A DNA stretch of 64,000 bases from Gracilimonas amylolytica (GCF_002911695.1 NZ_PQBS01000034.1:62629-126628), one strand, 5' to 3'. Shown: positions 9,195 to 19,150, counted from the stretch's first letter. Made by a program: numbers and translations. The notes: generated by a model from the sequence alone, not told the origin.

Positions 9195-12100
9195 ATGAAG
9201 AAATTAACGGTATATTTTTTCGCAATTTTAGCGGTATTGCTTGTATTCAAAGCAGGCTGCAGTGATATCAACAGGTCAGGGATACAAGATGAGGTAGATG
9301 GAATTAAGGCCGTGGTGCCGGCACAAGGCCCTTATGGCGCCAGGGTCCTGATCGAGGGGAAAGGGTTTACAAATAATCCTTCAGTGCTTTTTAACGGGGT
9401 TGAGGCAATGATAGAGACAGCCAATGATTCCTCGATCCTTACAAGAGTACCGTATGAAGCGACCACAGGTCCGCTTGAAGTAGTAGCCGGTCAGGCCCTA
9501 TTTACAGGTCCGAATTTCAGTATTGACTCAACCCGTACGCTCTTCTTAGTTATTGATGAGATCCGTCCTGCAACCGCTAGGTACCGGGATACCGTTTATA
9601 TAGCCGGGACAGGTTTCGATCCGGTTCCTGATGCCAATGAAGTGTATTTCAATGACTTGAGAGCAGAGGTTGAAGAAGCTAAAGATACGGTGTTAGTAAC
9701 CACCGTACCATTTGGAGCTGAGTCAGGTTTGATATCGGTAGTTGCCAATCAGGATACCGCTATCGGTCCGGAGTTTACCTTGTTGAGACATCAGATCAGT
9801 GAGCTGGATCCAAGTTCAGGCAGGGTGGGTACACAGGTAAGGATCAACGGAACAAATTTCAGTGATCAAATATCTGAAAACAGCGTGTTTTTCAACGGGG
9901 TACAGGCAGAAGTACTCGAATCATCAACCGATCAACTTATAGCATCGGTACCTTTCGAAGCTACCACAGGACCGGTTTCAGTGGCAGTCAGAAGAGATAC
10001 GGTAGAGGGACCCACTTTCAGCGTACAGGAATTGCAAATACTGGAGGTAGCTCCACTGAGTGGGGAAGTTGGAACGGAGGTGTTGATCTCAGGAAATGGG
10101 TTTAGTCCGGTCGTAGAAGAAAATACCATTCAATTTAACGGTGTTTCGGCTCCGGTTCTATCGGCTTCTGAAACCGAGCTGCAAACCAGAGTCCCTGAAG
10201 GAGCGACAAATGGTAATATTTCTGTGAGTGTAAATGGAATGAGCGTAACCGGGCCTGAATTCATGGTTGAACAGGGAGCACCGGTCATAGCCTCAGTTGA
10301 GCCACAGAGTGGTTTGATCGGGGATGATGTGACCATCACCGGTAGTAATTTCAGTGCCGACACTGCAGAAGTATCCGTTCTGTTCAATGAAGTTGAAGCA
10401 GAGATCTTGAGTTCTACAGATACGGAGATACAAACACGGGTACCTCAGGGAGCTACAAATGGCCCGATCACAGTCAGTGTAAACGGTAAATCTGCAACCG
10501 GACCGGATTTTGAAGTGATCACCACAGGTACGCTAATCGTGGAGATCACAACCACCGGAGCCGATGTGGATACCGACGGGTATTCATTAACGATCAATGC
10601 AGGTGATGCAATCCGAACCGATGTGAATGATACGATCACACGAAGTGGATTAGAAGAAGGAGAATATGAGGTACTACTTGGTGATATTGAGACCAACTGT
10701 TATCTGACACAAGATCTGCCAAATCCAAGAACGGCATTTGTTGAAGCAGGAGCTACCACTACGGTGAATTATATGATCACCTGTGAGGGAGTGAATGAAC
10801 CACCGGTAGCGGCATTTACTATGGCTTGCAACGGACTTACCTGTGATCTTGATGCTTCCGGATCTTCAGATCCCGATGGCAGTATTACAGCCTTTGACTG
10901 GATCCTGGGTGATGGAAGTACGGCAACCGGGGAGGTCGTTTCTCACACCTATGAAACATCAGGAACCTATAGTGTTGAACTGACGGTGACTGACAATGAA
11001 AATGCCACTCATTCAGTGACTCAGGATATCACAGTTACGGTTCCGGAGATCACTGAAGTTTCTCCTCTTTCCGGAGTGCCTGGTTCTACCGTTTTGATAT
11101 CGGGATCTAACTTCAGTGCAACCGCATCCGAAAATAATGTTCAGTTCAATGGAGTACGTGCTGAATTGAACAGTGCTTCTGAAACCGAGTTAAGTGCCAT
11201 CGTTCCGGGAGATGCAACCACAGGTCCGATCACTGTTACGGTAAATGGATATACGGCTCAGGGTCCTGAATTTACGGTAGAAGCAGTTCAGCAACCGAAA
11301 ACTTTGCAAGTGGTCATAAACACTCAGGGTTCCTTGCAGGATGATGATGGCTATACATTATCGGTGAGCGGAGAGGATGATCGCATTGTGAAGCCAACTG
11401 ATAATGTGACGTATTCTAATATTCTTGAAAACTCTGTTCAGGTTGAACTGACCGGAGTAGCTGATAACTGTGTAGTAGAAGGCGATAATCCGCGTTCGGT
11501 GAATCTCGATAATTCAGATAACTGGGGTTATACAGAATTTACAGTAACCTGTAGTGCTCCGGCTCCTGAGATCACAAGTATAGATCCGACTTCCGGTCCG
11601 ACAGGAACAGAGGTCACCATAACAGGGTTAAACTTCAGTGCCGTTGCTTCCGAAAACAACGTTCAATTCAATGGCGAACGTGCAGAACTGAACAGTGCAA
11701 GTGAAACGCAGTTAGTGGCCATTGTACCCGGTGCAGCTACAAGTGGCCCGGTTACGGTTGAAGTTAACGGTCAGACCGCCATAGGTCCTGATTACACCGT
11801 ACTCCTGCCGGGAACACTTTCAATTAATGTGAGCACCGGCGGTTCTATGATTGATGAGGATGGTTATACCTTGTCAGTGTCAGGTCAAGAAGACCGAATG
11901 ATCAAGCCAAATGATGATCAGATGTACAACAATATTTATGAACCGATTGTTGAAGTTGGCCTGACCGGAGTGGCCGATAACTGTACGGTATTTGGAGATA
12001 ATCCACGAAAGGTAAGCTTAGATAACTCTGATAGAGCAGGTTACACTGCCTTTGAGATCACTTGTTCTGCTCCGGCACCTGAGATCACTTCTATTGATCC

Positions 12101-14966
12101 GGTATCCGGTGTAACAGGAACTGAGGTCACCATAACAGGTTCAAACTTCAGTGCCGTTGCTTCCGAAAATAACGTTCAATTCAATGGTGAACGTGCAGAA
12201 CTGAACAGTGCAAGTGAAACGCAGTTAGTTGCTATTGTACCCGGTGCCGCTACAAGTGGCCCGGTGACAGTTGAAGTTAACGGTCAGACCGCCACAGGCC
12301 CTGAATTTACAGTTGTAGTGCCAAAAACATTGTATGTGAATGCAGAGACAATCAACCCGGTAAGTGATGGGTACACCGTACTTGTTTCCGGCTTTGATAA
12401 CCGAATATTACCGGCTAACGGTGGCCTGGTGTATGAGAATATTCTGGCTGATCAGGTGACGGTAGAGATGACGGACTATCCAACAGGTTGTACCATAAAT
12501 GGAGATAACCCAAGAACGATTAATCTTGACAATGGATATAATGAGGCTACTGCAACGTACTATATGGATTGTTCGCCACCGGCACCAACCATAGAAAGTA
12601 TAACACCAACCTCAGGCGGATACGGCACCTTTGTGACGATCACCGGAACCAACTTCAGTACGGTGAATATGGACAATGATGTGAGGTTCAACGGAAAGAG
12701 GGCTGAACTGAACTTTGTCTCTGAAACTGAGATCGAAGCTATTGTACCATGGCAAGCAACCTCAGGTCCCGTAACGGTAACTGTAAATGGCCAAACCGCA
12801 ACCGGCCCGGACTTCACAGTGATTGAACCTAAGACTCTTGAAGTGATCACAAACACGACAGGTTTTTCGCTGGATGAGAATGGATACACAGTGTCTGTCA
12901 GTGAGCAAACGGATAGAAATATCGCGATCAATGATACATTGATGTATTACGAACTATTTCAGAATGAAGTGAATGTGGAGCTTTTGGATGTTGCCCAGAA
13001 TTGCACAGTTGATGGTGCCAATCCTCGCACAGTAAATCTGGATAATTTAGCTAATGAAGGAACTACAACTTTTAATATTTCATGTGTTTCTCCTCCTCCG
13101 ACCATTGAAAGTATTGATCCTGCTTCAGGGGAATATGGAGCCAGTGTGACAATAACCGGTAGTAACTTTAGTACCGTCGCTTCTGAAAACAACGTTCAAT
13201 TCAATGGGGACAGAGCAGAATTGAACAGTGTCTCAGAAACAGAGATAATTGCGATTGTTCCCTGGGGAGCTACTTCAGGTCCGGTTACCGTTACTGTAGA
13301 TGGTCAGACCGCCATGGGTCCCGAATTCACGGTTTTAGTACCAAAAACACTGTATGTGAATGCGGAGACGACCAACCCGGTAAGCGATAGTTATACCGTT
13401 CTGGTGTCCGGTTTTGATAACAGACAACTTCCCGTAAATGGAGGCATTATTTATGAGAATATTCTGTCCGGACAGGTAGATGTTGAACTGACAGATTATC
13501 CATCCGGATGTAGTCTGGTAGTCGGAGAAAATCCAAGAACTATAAGTTTCGACAATGGGTATAATGAAGCCACTACCAACTTTTATTTGGATTGTTCACC
13601 TCCGGCGCCAACCATTGAAAATATCAATCCAACGTCAGGCATATACGGATCCTCAGTAACGATCACCGGTACCAACTTCAGTACGGTGAATATGGAGAAT
13701 GATGTTAGGTTCAACGGAACCCGAGCAGAGCTGAATTTTGTCTCAGCAACAGAGATCGAAGCTATTGTTCCATGGAATGCAACCTCAGGTCCGGTTACGG
13801 TAACCGTGGGTGGACAAACAGCTACCGGTCCGAATTTCAATGTGGTGACTACAGGAAGTGTGGAGGTCAACGTCAAAACAACCGGTACCAATATTGATCC
13901 AAATGGCTACCAGTTATTTTTTGACAAAGAGGGGCCAACGGCAATTAACGTAAACGACCAATACGTATACACCAATGTGGAAGCAGGACCTCACACTCTT
14001 GAAATAACAGATATTGCATCGAATTGTATGATCAAAAGTGGGCCGGAAAATCCATACTCACTCTATGTGGAATCAGGGGCTACATTGATCCTTAACTACG
14101 AACTATATTGTGAAGGCAGTGCATCACCCGAAAAGATCTTATTCCACGGTGGTGATAAATCGACCAATATCTTTATGATGGATCCGGATGGAGCCAATGT
14201 AATTCAATTGACCAATGATGCTTTTCTAAATATTAATCCGGTTGCGTCGTATGCCGGTGATAAAATAGCCTATGTAGGTGGCTCAGATATTAAGGGTATA
14301 CGTCTTATGGATTATGATGGAACCAATCAGCAACCAATTACAGGCAGTGAATTAATGAATCCGATCTTTTTAAGCTGGTCACCTAAGGATGATGCTATTT
14401 TATTCTCAGAGGACAACGCAAAAACTTTGGACCTTTATGTGATTGGTTCTAATGGATCCGGGCTCAATCAGGTCACTAATACTACAACACTAGATGAAGT
14501 ATACCCGCATTGGTCACCGACAGGTAATGAGATCATTTTTGTGCAAATTGATCCGGAAATTGCCGGATCCGGGACAATTATTCTTGCAAACCCAGATGGT
14601 ACGAATCAGAGAAAGATCACCGAAATTAGTGGGGATTACTCGTACCCAAGGATCTCTCCTGATGGCAGCAGGATAGCTTATGTACATATGGCGGGTGACT
14701 GCGATCAGATATTTACAATGGACCTTGATGGAAATAATATCTCACCGCTAACCGCTGAAACCGAATTTAAATGCGAAAATATTGACGGACTCGATTGGTC
14801 TCCTGATGGCACACAGATCGTATTTCAAACAAATCAAGGCGCTCCGGGAACAAGTCGAATGTGGGTCATGCCATCTAATGGTAGTACCTCACCATACGTT
14901 ATTACCAATACTTCCGATCATCCCTCTGAACTAGCTTTACCAACGTGGGGAAATTATAAGCAGTAG
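9195..14966 (+). CDS. Giant IPT/TIG-repeat protein with PKD domain and TolB-like propeller
   Basis: A 1923-residue exported protein. The N-terminal hydrophobic segment ends in KAGC, a possible but non-ideal lipobox. Five IPT/TIG domains lie at about residues 38-440. A two-cysteine module with an NPR motif follows, then a PKD domain at about 533-615 (ASGSSDPDGSITAFDW, GDGSTATGEVVSHTY). Six more TIG domains then alternate with further copies of the two-Cys module. Each TIG shows the pattern SG-x-x-G-x-x-V-x-I-x-G-x-x-F-S, VxFNG and VP-x-x-ATxGP-V-x-V. From about 1643 to the end is a TolB/PD40 beta-propeller with repeats of the type D-x-D-G-x-N and SPDG-x-x-I-x-F/Y. TIG and PKD domains are typical of adhesive surface proteins. 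Cell attachment or ligand binding is inferred. Internal DNA repeats show recent domain duplication. Confidence 0.87.
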   Translation: MKKLTVYFFAILAVLLVFKAGCSDINRSGIQDEVDGIKAVVPAQGPYGARVLIEGKGFTNNPSVLFNGVEAMIETANDSSILTRVPYEATTGPLEVVAGQALFTGPNFSIDSTRTLFLVIDEIRPATARYRDTVYIAGTGFDPVPDANEVYFNDLRAEVEEAKDTVLVTTVPFGAESGLISVVANQDTAIGPEFTLLRHQISELDPSSGRVGTQVRINGTNFSDQISENSVFFNGVQAEVLESSTDQLIASVPFEATTGPVSVAVRRDTVEGPTFSVQELQILEVAPLSGEVGTEVLISGNGFSPVVEENTIQFNGVSAPVLSASETELQTRVPEGATNGNISVSVNGMSVTGPEFMVEQGAPVIASVEPQSGLIGDDVTITGSNFSADTAEVSVLFNEVEAEILSSTDTEIQTRVPQGATNGPITVSVNGKSATGPDFEVITTGTLIVEITTTGADVDTDGYSLTINAGDAIRTDVNDTITRSGLEEGEYEVLLGDIETNCYLTQDLPNPRTAFVEAGATTTVNYMITCEGVNEPPVAAFTMACNGLTCDLDASGSSDPDGSITAFDWILGDGSTATGEVVSHTYETSGTYSVELTVTDNENATHSVTQDITVTVPEITEVSPLSGVPGSTVLISGSNFSATASENNVQFNGVRAELNSASETELSAIVPGDATTGPITVTVNGYTAQGPEFTVEAVQQPKTLQVVINTQGSLQDDDGYTLSVSGEDDRIVKPTDNVTYSNILENSVQVELTGVADNCVVEGDNPRSVNLDNSDNWGYTEFTVTCSAPAPEITSIDPTSGPTGTEVTITGLNFSAVASENNVQFNGERAELNSASETQLVAIVPGAATSGPVTVEVNGQTAIGPDYTVLLPGTLSINVSTGGSMIDEDGYTLSVSGQEDRMIKPNDDQMYNNIYEPIVEVGLTGVADNCTVFGDNPRKVSLDNSDRAGYTAFEITCSAPAPEITSIDPVSGVTGTEVTITGSNFSAVASENNVQFNGERAELNSASETQLVAIVPGAATSGPVTVEVNGQTATGPEFTVVVPKTLYVNAETINPVSDGYTVLVSGFDNRILPANGGLVYENILADQVTVEMTDYPTGCTINGDNPRTINLDNGYNEATATYYMDCSPPAPTIESITPTSGGYGTFVTITGTNFSTVNMDNDVRFNGKRAELNFVSETEIEAIVPWQATSGPVTVTVNGQTATGPDFTVIEPKTLEVITNTTGFSLDENGYTVSVSEQTDRNIAINDTLMYYELFQNEVNVELLDVAQNCTVDGANPRTVNLDNLANEGTTTFNISCVSPPPTIESIDPASGEYGASVTITGSNFSTVASENNVQFNGDRAELNSVSETEIIAIVPWGATSGPVTVTVDGQTAMGPEFTVLVPKTLYVNAETTNPVSDSYTVLVSGFDNRQLPVNGGIIYENILSGQVDVELTDYPSGCSLVVGENPRTISFDNGYNEATTNFYLDCSPPAPTIENINPTSGIYGSSVTITGTNFSTVNMENDVRFNGTRAELNFVSATEIEAIVPWNATSGPVTVTVGGQTATGPNFNVVTTGSVEVNVKTTGTNIDPNGYQLFFDKEGPTAINVNDQYVYTNVEAGPHTLEITDIASNCMIKSGPENPYSLYVESGATLILNYELYCEGSASPEKILFHGGDKSTNIFMMDPDGANVIQLTNDAFLNINPVASYAGDKIAYVGGSDIKGIRLMDYDGTNQQPITGSELMNPIFLSWSPKDDAILFSEDNAKTLDLYVIGSNGSGLNQVTNTTTLDEVYPHWSPTGNEIIFVQIDPEIAGSGTIILANPDGTNQRKITEISGDYSYPRISPDGSRIAYVHMAGDCDQIFTMDLDGNNISPLTAETEFKCENIDGLDWSPDGTQIVFQTNQGAPGTSRMWVMPSNGSTSPYVITNTSDHPSELALPTWGNYKQ
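11601..11792 (+). repeat. TIG-domain DNA repeat, copy 1 (offset 513 bp)
   Basis: This stretch encodes the seventh TIG domain and matches 12114-12305 almost base for base, including a nearly identical run from TTCAGTGCCGTTGC through GCAGTTAGT. The offset is 513 nt, exactly 171 codons, so one TIG domain plus one two-Cys module was duplicated in frame. Confidence 0.85.
12114..12305 (+). repeat. TIG-domain DNA repeat, copy 2 (offset 513 bp)
   Basis: This is the partner of 11601-11792 and encodes the eighth TIG domain. Differences are mostly third-position changes, which suggests recent duplication or gene conversion under protein-level selection. Confidence 0.85.
12321..12812 (+). repeat. Higher-order repeat of two-Cys module plus TIG, copy 1
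   Basis: This stretch matches 13341-13835 at an offset of 1020 nt, rising to 1023 nt after one added codon. It holds the module starting CCAAAAACATTGTATGTGAA and the following TIG domain with TTCAGTACGGTGAATATGGA. The period equals two module-TIG units, so the array grew by copying a pair of units. Confidence 0.75.
13341..13835 (+). repeat. Higher-order repeat of two-Cys module plus TIG, copy 2
   Basis: This is the partner of 12321-12812. It starts CCAAAAACACTGTATGTGAA and continues into the eleventh TIG domain. It is one codon longer at the Cys/NPR motif (VVGENPR against NGDNPR). Confidence 0.75.
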
Positions 14967-14990
14967 AGGAGTATGACCGGGATGCTTAAC

Positions 14991-15040
14991 AAGCCATTGT
15001 CTGAGACAACCCAGCTCAGATGATGGCTTTTTTATTTTCT
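14991..15040 (+). terminator. Rho-independent terminator after the TIG-protein gene
   Basis: AAGCCAT (14991-14997) pairs with ATGGCTT (15023-15029), and the inner TCTGAG (15000-15005) pairs with CTCAGA (15015-15020). The hairpin is followed by a T-rich tract (TTTTTTATTTT). It lies 25 bp after the stop codon and closes the + strand block of large exported proteins. Confidence 0.85.
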
Positions 15041-15119
15041 TTGATAGGTTTTCAAATTTTTCTAACTCTGAAAGGTGTATCGAAAATGACAAGGGTGACC
15101 AAAGGTATTTCTGAAGCTC

Positions 15120-16565
15120 TTACAAGGACAGGGATAAGCGAAGGATATCAATTATATCGGTCTGCAAGATAAGATAAACAATGATAGACAGGTTGATTAC
15201 AGTATGTAATCCCGAGGTAAGTATAAAGTAAAGGATCTTATCTGAGGTTTGATTTCGTGCCGTGTTGAAGGCAGTCAGATAAAAATTGATAAACCAGATC
15301 AAAAGATAAAAGGTGGCTAAAATAGTAACCGGAATGGCACTGAACCCTGTCACATAAAAGGAAATGAGAATGGTCAGCGTCAGATAGTCCGTGTACAGTA
15401 ATCCGGCATACAGATTGGCCGTCTGACTCATATTTCTCAGGTTTTTGGCCGGAAAATAGAGCCAGAAAATGCTAATGGTTTGAAATAATAAGATCAGAAC
15501 GATCATGAATATCGATAGCGAAATATAGCCATTATTGAACCAATCAAGCCATGGAAGGTGATAGGTTAAAGCGTTCATACCTAATTCACTGATCAGCATT
15601 TTTGAGGCAACAAACACGACGATACCACCTGACAAAGCATGAACAACCATCATAATGATGCTTTGAGTGGCATATCTTTCCCGATAGTGGAGGATATCAT
15701 CTATATAAAAGCGATGGGCAAAGAAATACCGCAGTACCATGGGACGTGCATTAGGTATGAATTTTACCTGAACGGCAAGTACGATCCACAATAGAAGCAG
15801 AGCAAATACCAGCCAGTTTGCGGGGCTGGAATGTTCTTCCTGATAGGGCATTGGAAATGACCAATGGCCTTCTTCATGATAGACCTTCAAAGAGGCAGCC
15901 AGTTCGGGTACGTCCTCAACGGCTTGTGTCAACCACTTTGAATGCACAAATAGGATCAGGTTATCACTTTCTTCCACATGATCCTGCATGTGTGTGTCAA
16001 AAACACTTAGATCCTCGATATTGAACGGAGCATCATTTATTAGTCGCCCAAAGGGTTTACCGGGAGAATTTAAGGGCACCCACTGCCGGTTTTGAACATA
16101 GTAGAGTGTCTTGTCGGTAAAAGTATTGAGTGATTCGGCCTTTTCCTCAAATGCGGTACTAAAATCAGGATCCTTAAAGTGACTTTGAGATAAAAGTCCA
16201 AAACCCGCAATGCGGTTGTACTCCTCAAATGTTTGCAGCATTTCGCGGTTCAGCTCCCCGAATTCTTCAGCACTTTTTTCCAGTGTACGAAGCGTATAAA
16301 ACCGCTCATCATTTCTGATCAGGATAGAAAAACTGAGACTATCCATTCTCCGGATCTGATCTTCGGATATCCCAGCCGGGAACTCAATATGGGTGACCCC
16401 GATGTCTTCAAAAAGCTGAAGTTGTCGGTCTGTAATGGGGTTTTCCTCTGAGTTATCCCAGACAACGCCAAGTGTAGGCTGGGCGGCACCGGTATTCGAA
16501 AGACCGAATATCCAGAGCAGAAGACCAAAACCCAGTACCCACAGATATGTTTTTTTTTGCCTCAC
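15120..16565 (-). CDS. Unrecognised exported/membrane protein: extracytoplasmic domain plus polytopic C-terminus
   Basis: A 481-residue protein with a GTG start right after the miaB stop. A signal peptide covers residues 1-28. Residues about 29-245 form an extracytoplasmic domain; its LGVVWDNSEENPITDRQLQ opening and alternating alpha/beta pattern hint at a barrel-like fold, not confirmed. From about residue 249 there are six to seven hydrophobic helices. The segment YFFAHRFYIDDILHYRERYA and what follows resemble the small polytopic DUF4271-type proteins of Bacteroidota, a weak resemblance by eye. No catalytic motif was recognised. Close coupling to miaB probably reflects co-transcription rather than shared function. 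Confidence 0.8.
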   Translation of the reverse strand: MRQKKTYLWVLGFGLLLWIFGLSNTGAAQPTLGVVWDNSEENPITDRQLQLFEDIGVTHIEFPAGISEDQIRRMDSLSFSILIRNDERFYTLRTLEKSAEEFGELNREMLQTFEEYNRIAGFGLLSQSHFKDPDFSTAFEEKAESLNTFTDKTLYYVQNRQWVPLNSPGKPFGRLINDAPFNIEDLSVFDTHMQDHVEESDNLILFVHSKWLTQAVEDVPELAASLKVYHEEGHWSFPMPYQEEHSSPANWLVFALLLLWIVLAVQVKFIPNARPMVLRYFFAHRFYIDDILHYRERYATQSIIMMVVHALSGGIVVFVASKMLISELGMNALTYHLPWLDWFNNGYISLSIFMIVLILLFQTISIFWLYFPAKNLRNMSQTANLYAGLLYTDYLTLTILISFYVTGFSAIPVTILATFYLLIWFINFYLTAFNTARNQTSDKILYFILTSGLHTVINLSIIVYLILQTDIIDILRLSLSL

Positions 16566-17924
16566 CTAAGCGATAACTTCAGCTCCGTAGTATTCTGTGA
16601 GAGTCGTTTTACGGATCGGGTTGCCTATTAGGGTGGCGGAAGTCGTCTCAGTGATCTCCACTTCCACGTAATCACCCGGTTCAAAATCTTTACGGTCGAA
16701 TACCACCATTTTATTGGTATCGGTGCGGCCGCTTAACTGGTCGTCCGACTTTTTACTGGTACTTTCGACCAGGACAAGATGACGGCGTCCAACTTCCTCT
16801 TTATTTCGGCGTTCCTGAATCTCACGCTGCTGAGTGATGATCTCTGATAAGCGACGTTTTTTGACGTCTTCAGGTACATTGTCTTCAAATTTACGTGCTG
16901 CCAGGGTTCGCTCACGTTCAGAATAGGCGAACATGTAAGCGAGGTCGTACTCAACTTCTGCCATCAGCGATAGCGTTTGCTGATGTTCCTCTTCCGTCTC
17001 ATCACAGAATCCCGCAATGATATCGGTTGAAAGGGACACCCCGGGTATGATATGCTTCATTTTGTCGATCAGTTCCAGGTAGCCCTCGCGGGTGTATGGA
17101 CGACGCATTCTCTCCAGCATGGTATCACTTCCTGCCTGAGCCGGAATATGAATATAGTTACATAAGTTTGGCCGTTCAGCGATCAGGTGCAGCAGATCGT
17201 CAGGGAAATCTTTTGGGTGAGGAGAGGAGAAGCGAAAGCGCATTTCGGGATCCACTTTACTCGCTTCATCCATTAATTTAGTGAAAGTGTTCTCACCGTC
17301 CAGGTAGGAATTCACGTTTTGTCCAAGCAGGGTCACTTCCTTATAGCCTTCATCAGAAAGCTGTTTGATCTCACGAATGATAGATTCCAGCGGACGGCTG
17401 CGTTCACGTCCACGTGTGAAGGGCACCACACAAAAGGCACACATATTGTCGCAACCTCTCATAATGGATACAAAAGCGTTAACCCCGTTTCCGGTGGTTC
17501 TGACCGGAGCAATATCGGCATAGGTCTCTTCAAGTGACAAGAGTACGTTGACGGCCTTACGACCATCATCCACTTCCTTCAGGAGTCGGGGGATATCACG
17601 ATAGGCATCCGGGCCAACCACAATATCCACAAGGTGTTCCTGTTCAATGATACGATCCTTGATGCGCTCAGCCATACAGCCAAGCACCCCAACGGTCATT
17701 TCACCATTTTCTTTTTTGATGGATCGAAGTTCCTTGAGTCGGTTCCAGACCTTGGTTTCAGCATTTTCCCGAATTGAACAGGTATTGACCAATACCACAT
17801 CTGCAGTTTCTGCATCATGAACCGGTTTCATGCCTTCTTCAAGTAAAATGGAATTCACGATCTCAGAATCCGCAAAGTTCATCTGACAACCGTAAGTCTC
17901 GATATAAAACGTTTTATCTGTCAC
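16566..17924 (-). CDS. miaB: tRNA-2-methylthio-N6-dimethylallyladenosine synthase MiaB
   Basis: A 452-residue radical-SAM methylthiotransferase that adds the 2-methylthio group to i6A37 of tRNAs reading UNN codons. The N-terminal MTTase domain holds the three Cys of the auxiliary 4Fe-4S cluster ([25 protein letters not shown]). The radical SAM cluster motif is GCDNMCAFC near residue 155, followed by [17 protein letters not shown]-like domain closes the protein (about 380-445). The start is GTG at 17922-17924; no in-frame ATG lies just upstream. It lies 32 bp downstream of pyrE on the same strand. Length and all motifs fit MiaB rather than MtaB or RimO. Confidence 0.96.
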   Translation of the reverse strand: MTDKTFYIETYGCQMNFADSEIVNSILLEEGMKPVHDAETADVVLVNTCSIRENAETKVWNRLKELRSIKKENGEMTVGVLGCMAERIKDRIIEQEHLVDIVVGPDAYRDIPRLLKEVDDGRKAVNVLLSLEETYADIAPVRTTGNGVNAFVSIMRGCDNMCAFCVVPFTRGRERSRPLESIIREIKQLSDEGYKEVTLLGQNVNSYLDGENTFTKLMDEASKVDPEMRFRFSSPHPKDFPDDLLHLIAERPNLCNYIHIPAQAGSDTMLERMRRPYTREGYLELIDKMKHIIPGVSLSTDIIAGFCDETEEEHQQTLSLMAEVEYDLAYMFAYSERERTLAARKFEDNVPEDVKKRRLSEIITQQREIQERRNKEEVGRRHLVLVESTSKKSDDQLSGRTDTNKMVVFDRKDFEPGDYVEVEITETTSATLIGNPIRKTTLTEYYGAEVIA

Positions 17925-17956
17925 AGTAATGAATTTTAGTGTGTTTAAAAGCCTGT

Positions 17957-18613
17957 TTATTCTTCTTCAGGTGAATTTGGCCAAACATCCGGATGTTCTC
18001 TCCATGAGGAAAGCAGATCCAGGTCGTCACCGTCTATGGTGCCTTTTTCAACAGCTACGTTGATCAAAGTTTTGTAGTCTGTGAGCGAGTACAGTGGCAC
18101 ATTCGCTTCCTTGAAACGGTCGGTGGCTTTTTCAAAATCGTAAGTAAAGATTGAGAGTACGGCATCCACATTGGCGCCTACAAACTTAAGAGCCTCAACC
18201 ACAGAAATGGCAGACCCCCCGGTCGATACCAGGTCTTCGATCACAATGGTATGTTCGCCTTTCTTTACGCCGCCTTCGATCTGATTACCCATGCCGTGTG
18301 CTTTGGCCTTAGCCCGTACATAAGCCATAGGTTTGTTCAGGTTTGCAGCTACCCAGGCGGCATGTGGGATCCCGGCAGTTGCGGTTCCGGTTACTACATC
18401 TATATCAGAGAATTTTTCCTGAATGATGCGGGTGAATTCATTTTCGATCTTATTTCGGATCTCAGGATACCGGAGAGTTAACCGGTTATCACAATAAATA
18501 GGGGAATTCCATCCTGAAGACCAGGTAAATGGATCATTTGGTTTTAAAACCACAGCGTTTATTTCTAATAAATGAGCCGCTAACTCACGTGCAAATGAGG
18601 TGTCAAGTATCAT
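17957..18613 (-). CDS. pyrE: Orotate phosphoribosyltransferase
   Basis: A 218-residue enzyme of pyrimidine synthesis that makes OMP from orotate and PRPP. The PRPP-binding motif [14 protein letters not shown] is present at about residues 119-132, preceded by the flexible catalytic loop [14 protein letters not shown] with its basic residues. The start ATG at 18611-18613 fits the family N-terminus ([30 protein letters not shown]). It lies upstream of miaB in the same direction and is separated from pgpA by 48 bp. Confidence 0.96.
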   Translation of the reverse strand: MILDTSFARELAAHLLEINAVVLKPNDPFTWSSGWNSPIYCDNRLTLRYPEIRNKIENEFTRIIQEKFSDIDVVTGTATAGIPHAAWVAANLNKPMAYVRAKAKAHGMGNQIEGGVKKGEHTIVIEDLVSTGGSAISVVEALKFVGANVDAVLSIFTYDFEKATDRFKEANVPLYSLTDYKTLINVAVEKGTIDGDDLDLLSSWREHPDVWPNSPEEE

Positions 18614-18661
18614 CTTTGTTGTAATTCTTTTATTTGATTGCCGTAACGATGAGTGAGATCA

Positions 18662-19150
18662 TTAAACTATCCCGAATATTTTCGGCCAAAAGAAAATAAG
18701 GGTTTTTAGACAGATAAGCGCATACAATCCTGCAAGTAAATCATCCGCCAGAATTCCAATTCCCCCTTTGTACTTTTGGATAGAATGTATGCCAAGAGGC
18801 TTTACAATATCGAAAAAACGGAAGAGCATGAAACCGGCCAAAAGAATGGTCATATCGCCATTGAGGCTTCCTGAGAGGGGGATCGTTAAAAAAACGAGAC
18901 TTTGTCCGGCCCATTCATCTGCAACCAGTTGCCCCGGATCCTCGGCGTAGGTTTGTTCAAAAAAAGGTGAAACCCAAAGTGAGATCAGGCTGCTTAAAAC
19001 TGTGAACATTATGAGATAGGTTAGATCTTGTTCTTGCAGAATGGGGTAAATAAGGATCAGTGCTGCAAGGCTGCCAAAGGTGCCCGGTGCCTTGGGCAGT
19101 AATCCCGAATAGAACCCGGTTCCCAGTAAAAGCTTTAGCTTATTCACCAT
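18662..19150 (-). CDS. pgpA: Phosphatidylglycerophosphatase A
   Basis: A 162-residue membrane phosphatase that converts phosphatidylglycerophosphate to phosphatidylglycerol. Family signatures are GTGFYSGLLPKAPGTFGSLA near the N-terminus, a PGQLVADEWAGQ motif with the conserved acidic residues, and KYKGGIGILADDLLAGLYA near the C-terminus. About four hydrophobic segments are visible. The gene starts 9 bp after the pgsA stop, so it acts on the product of its upstream neighbour, and the pair forms a phosphatidylglycerol synthesis operon. Confidence 0.95.
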   Translation of the reverse strand: MVNKLKLLLGTGFYSGLLPKAPGTFGSLAALILIYPILQEQDLTYLIMFTVLSSLISLWVSPFFEQTYAEDPGQLVADEWAGQSLVFLTIPLSGSLNGDMTILLAGFMLFRFFDIVKPLGIHSIQKYKGGIGILADDLLAGLYALICLKTLIFFWPKIFGIV

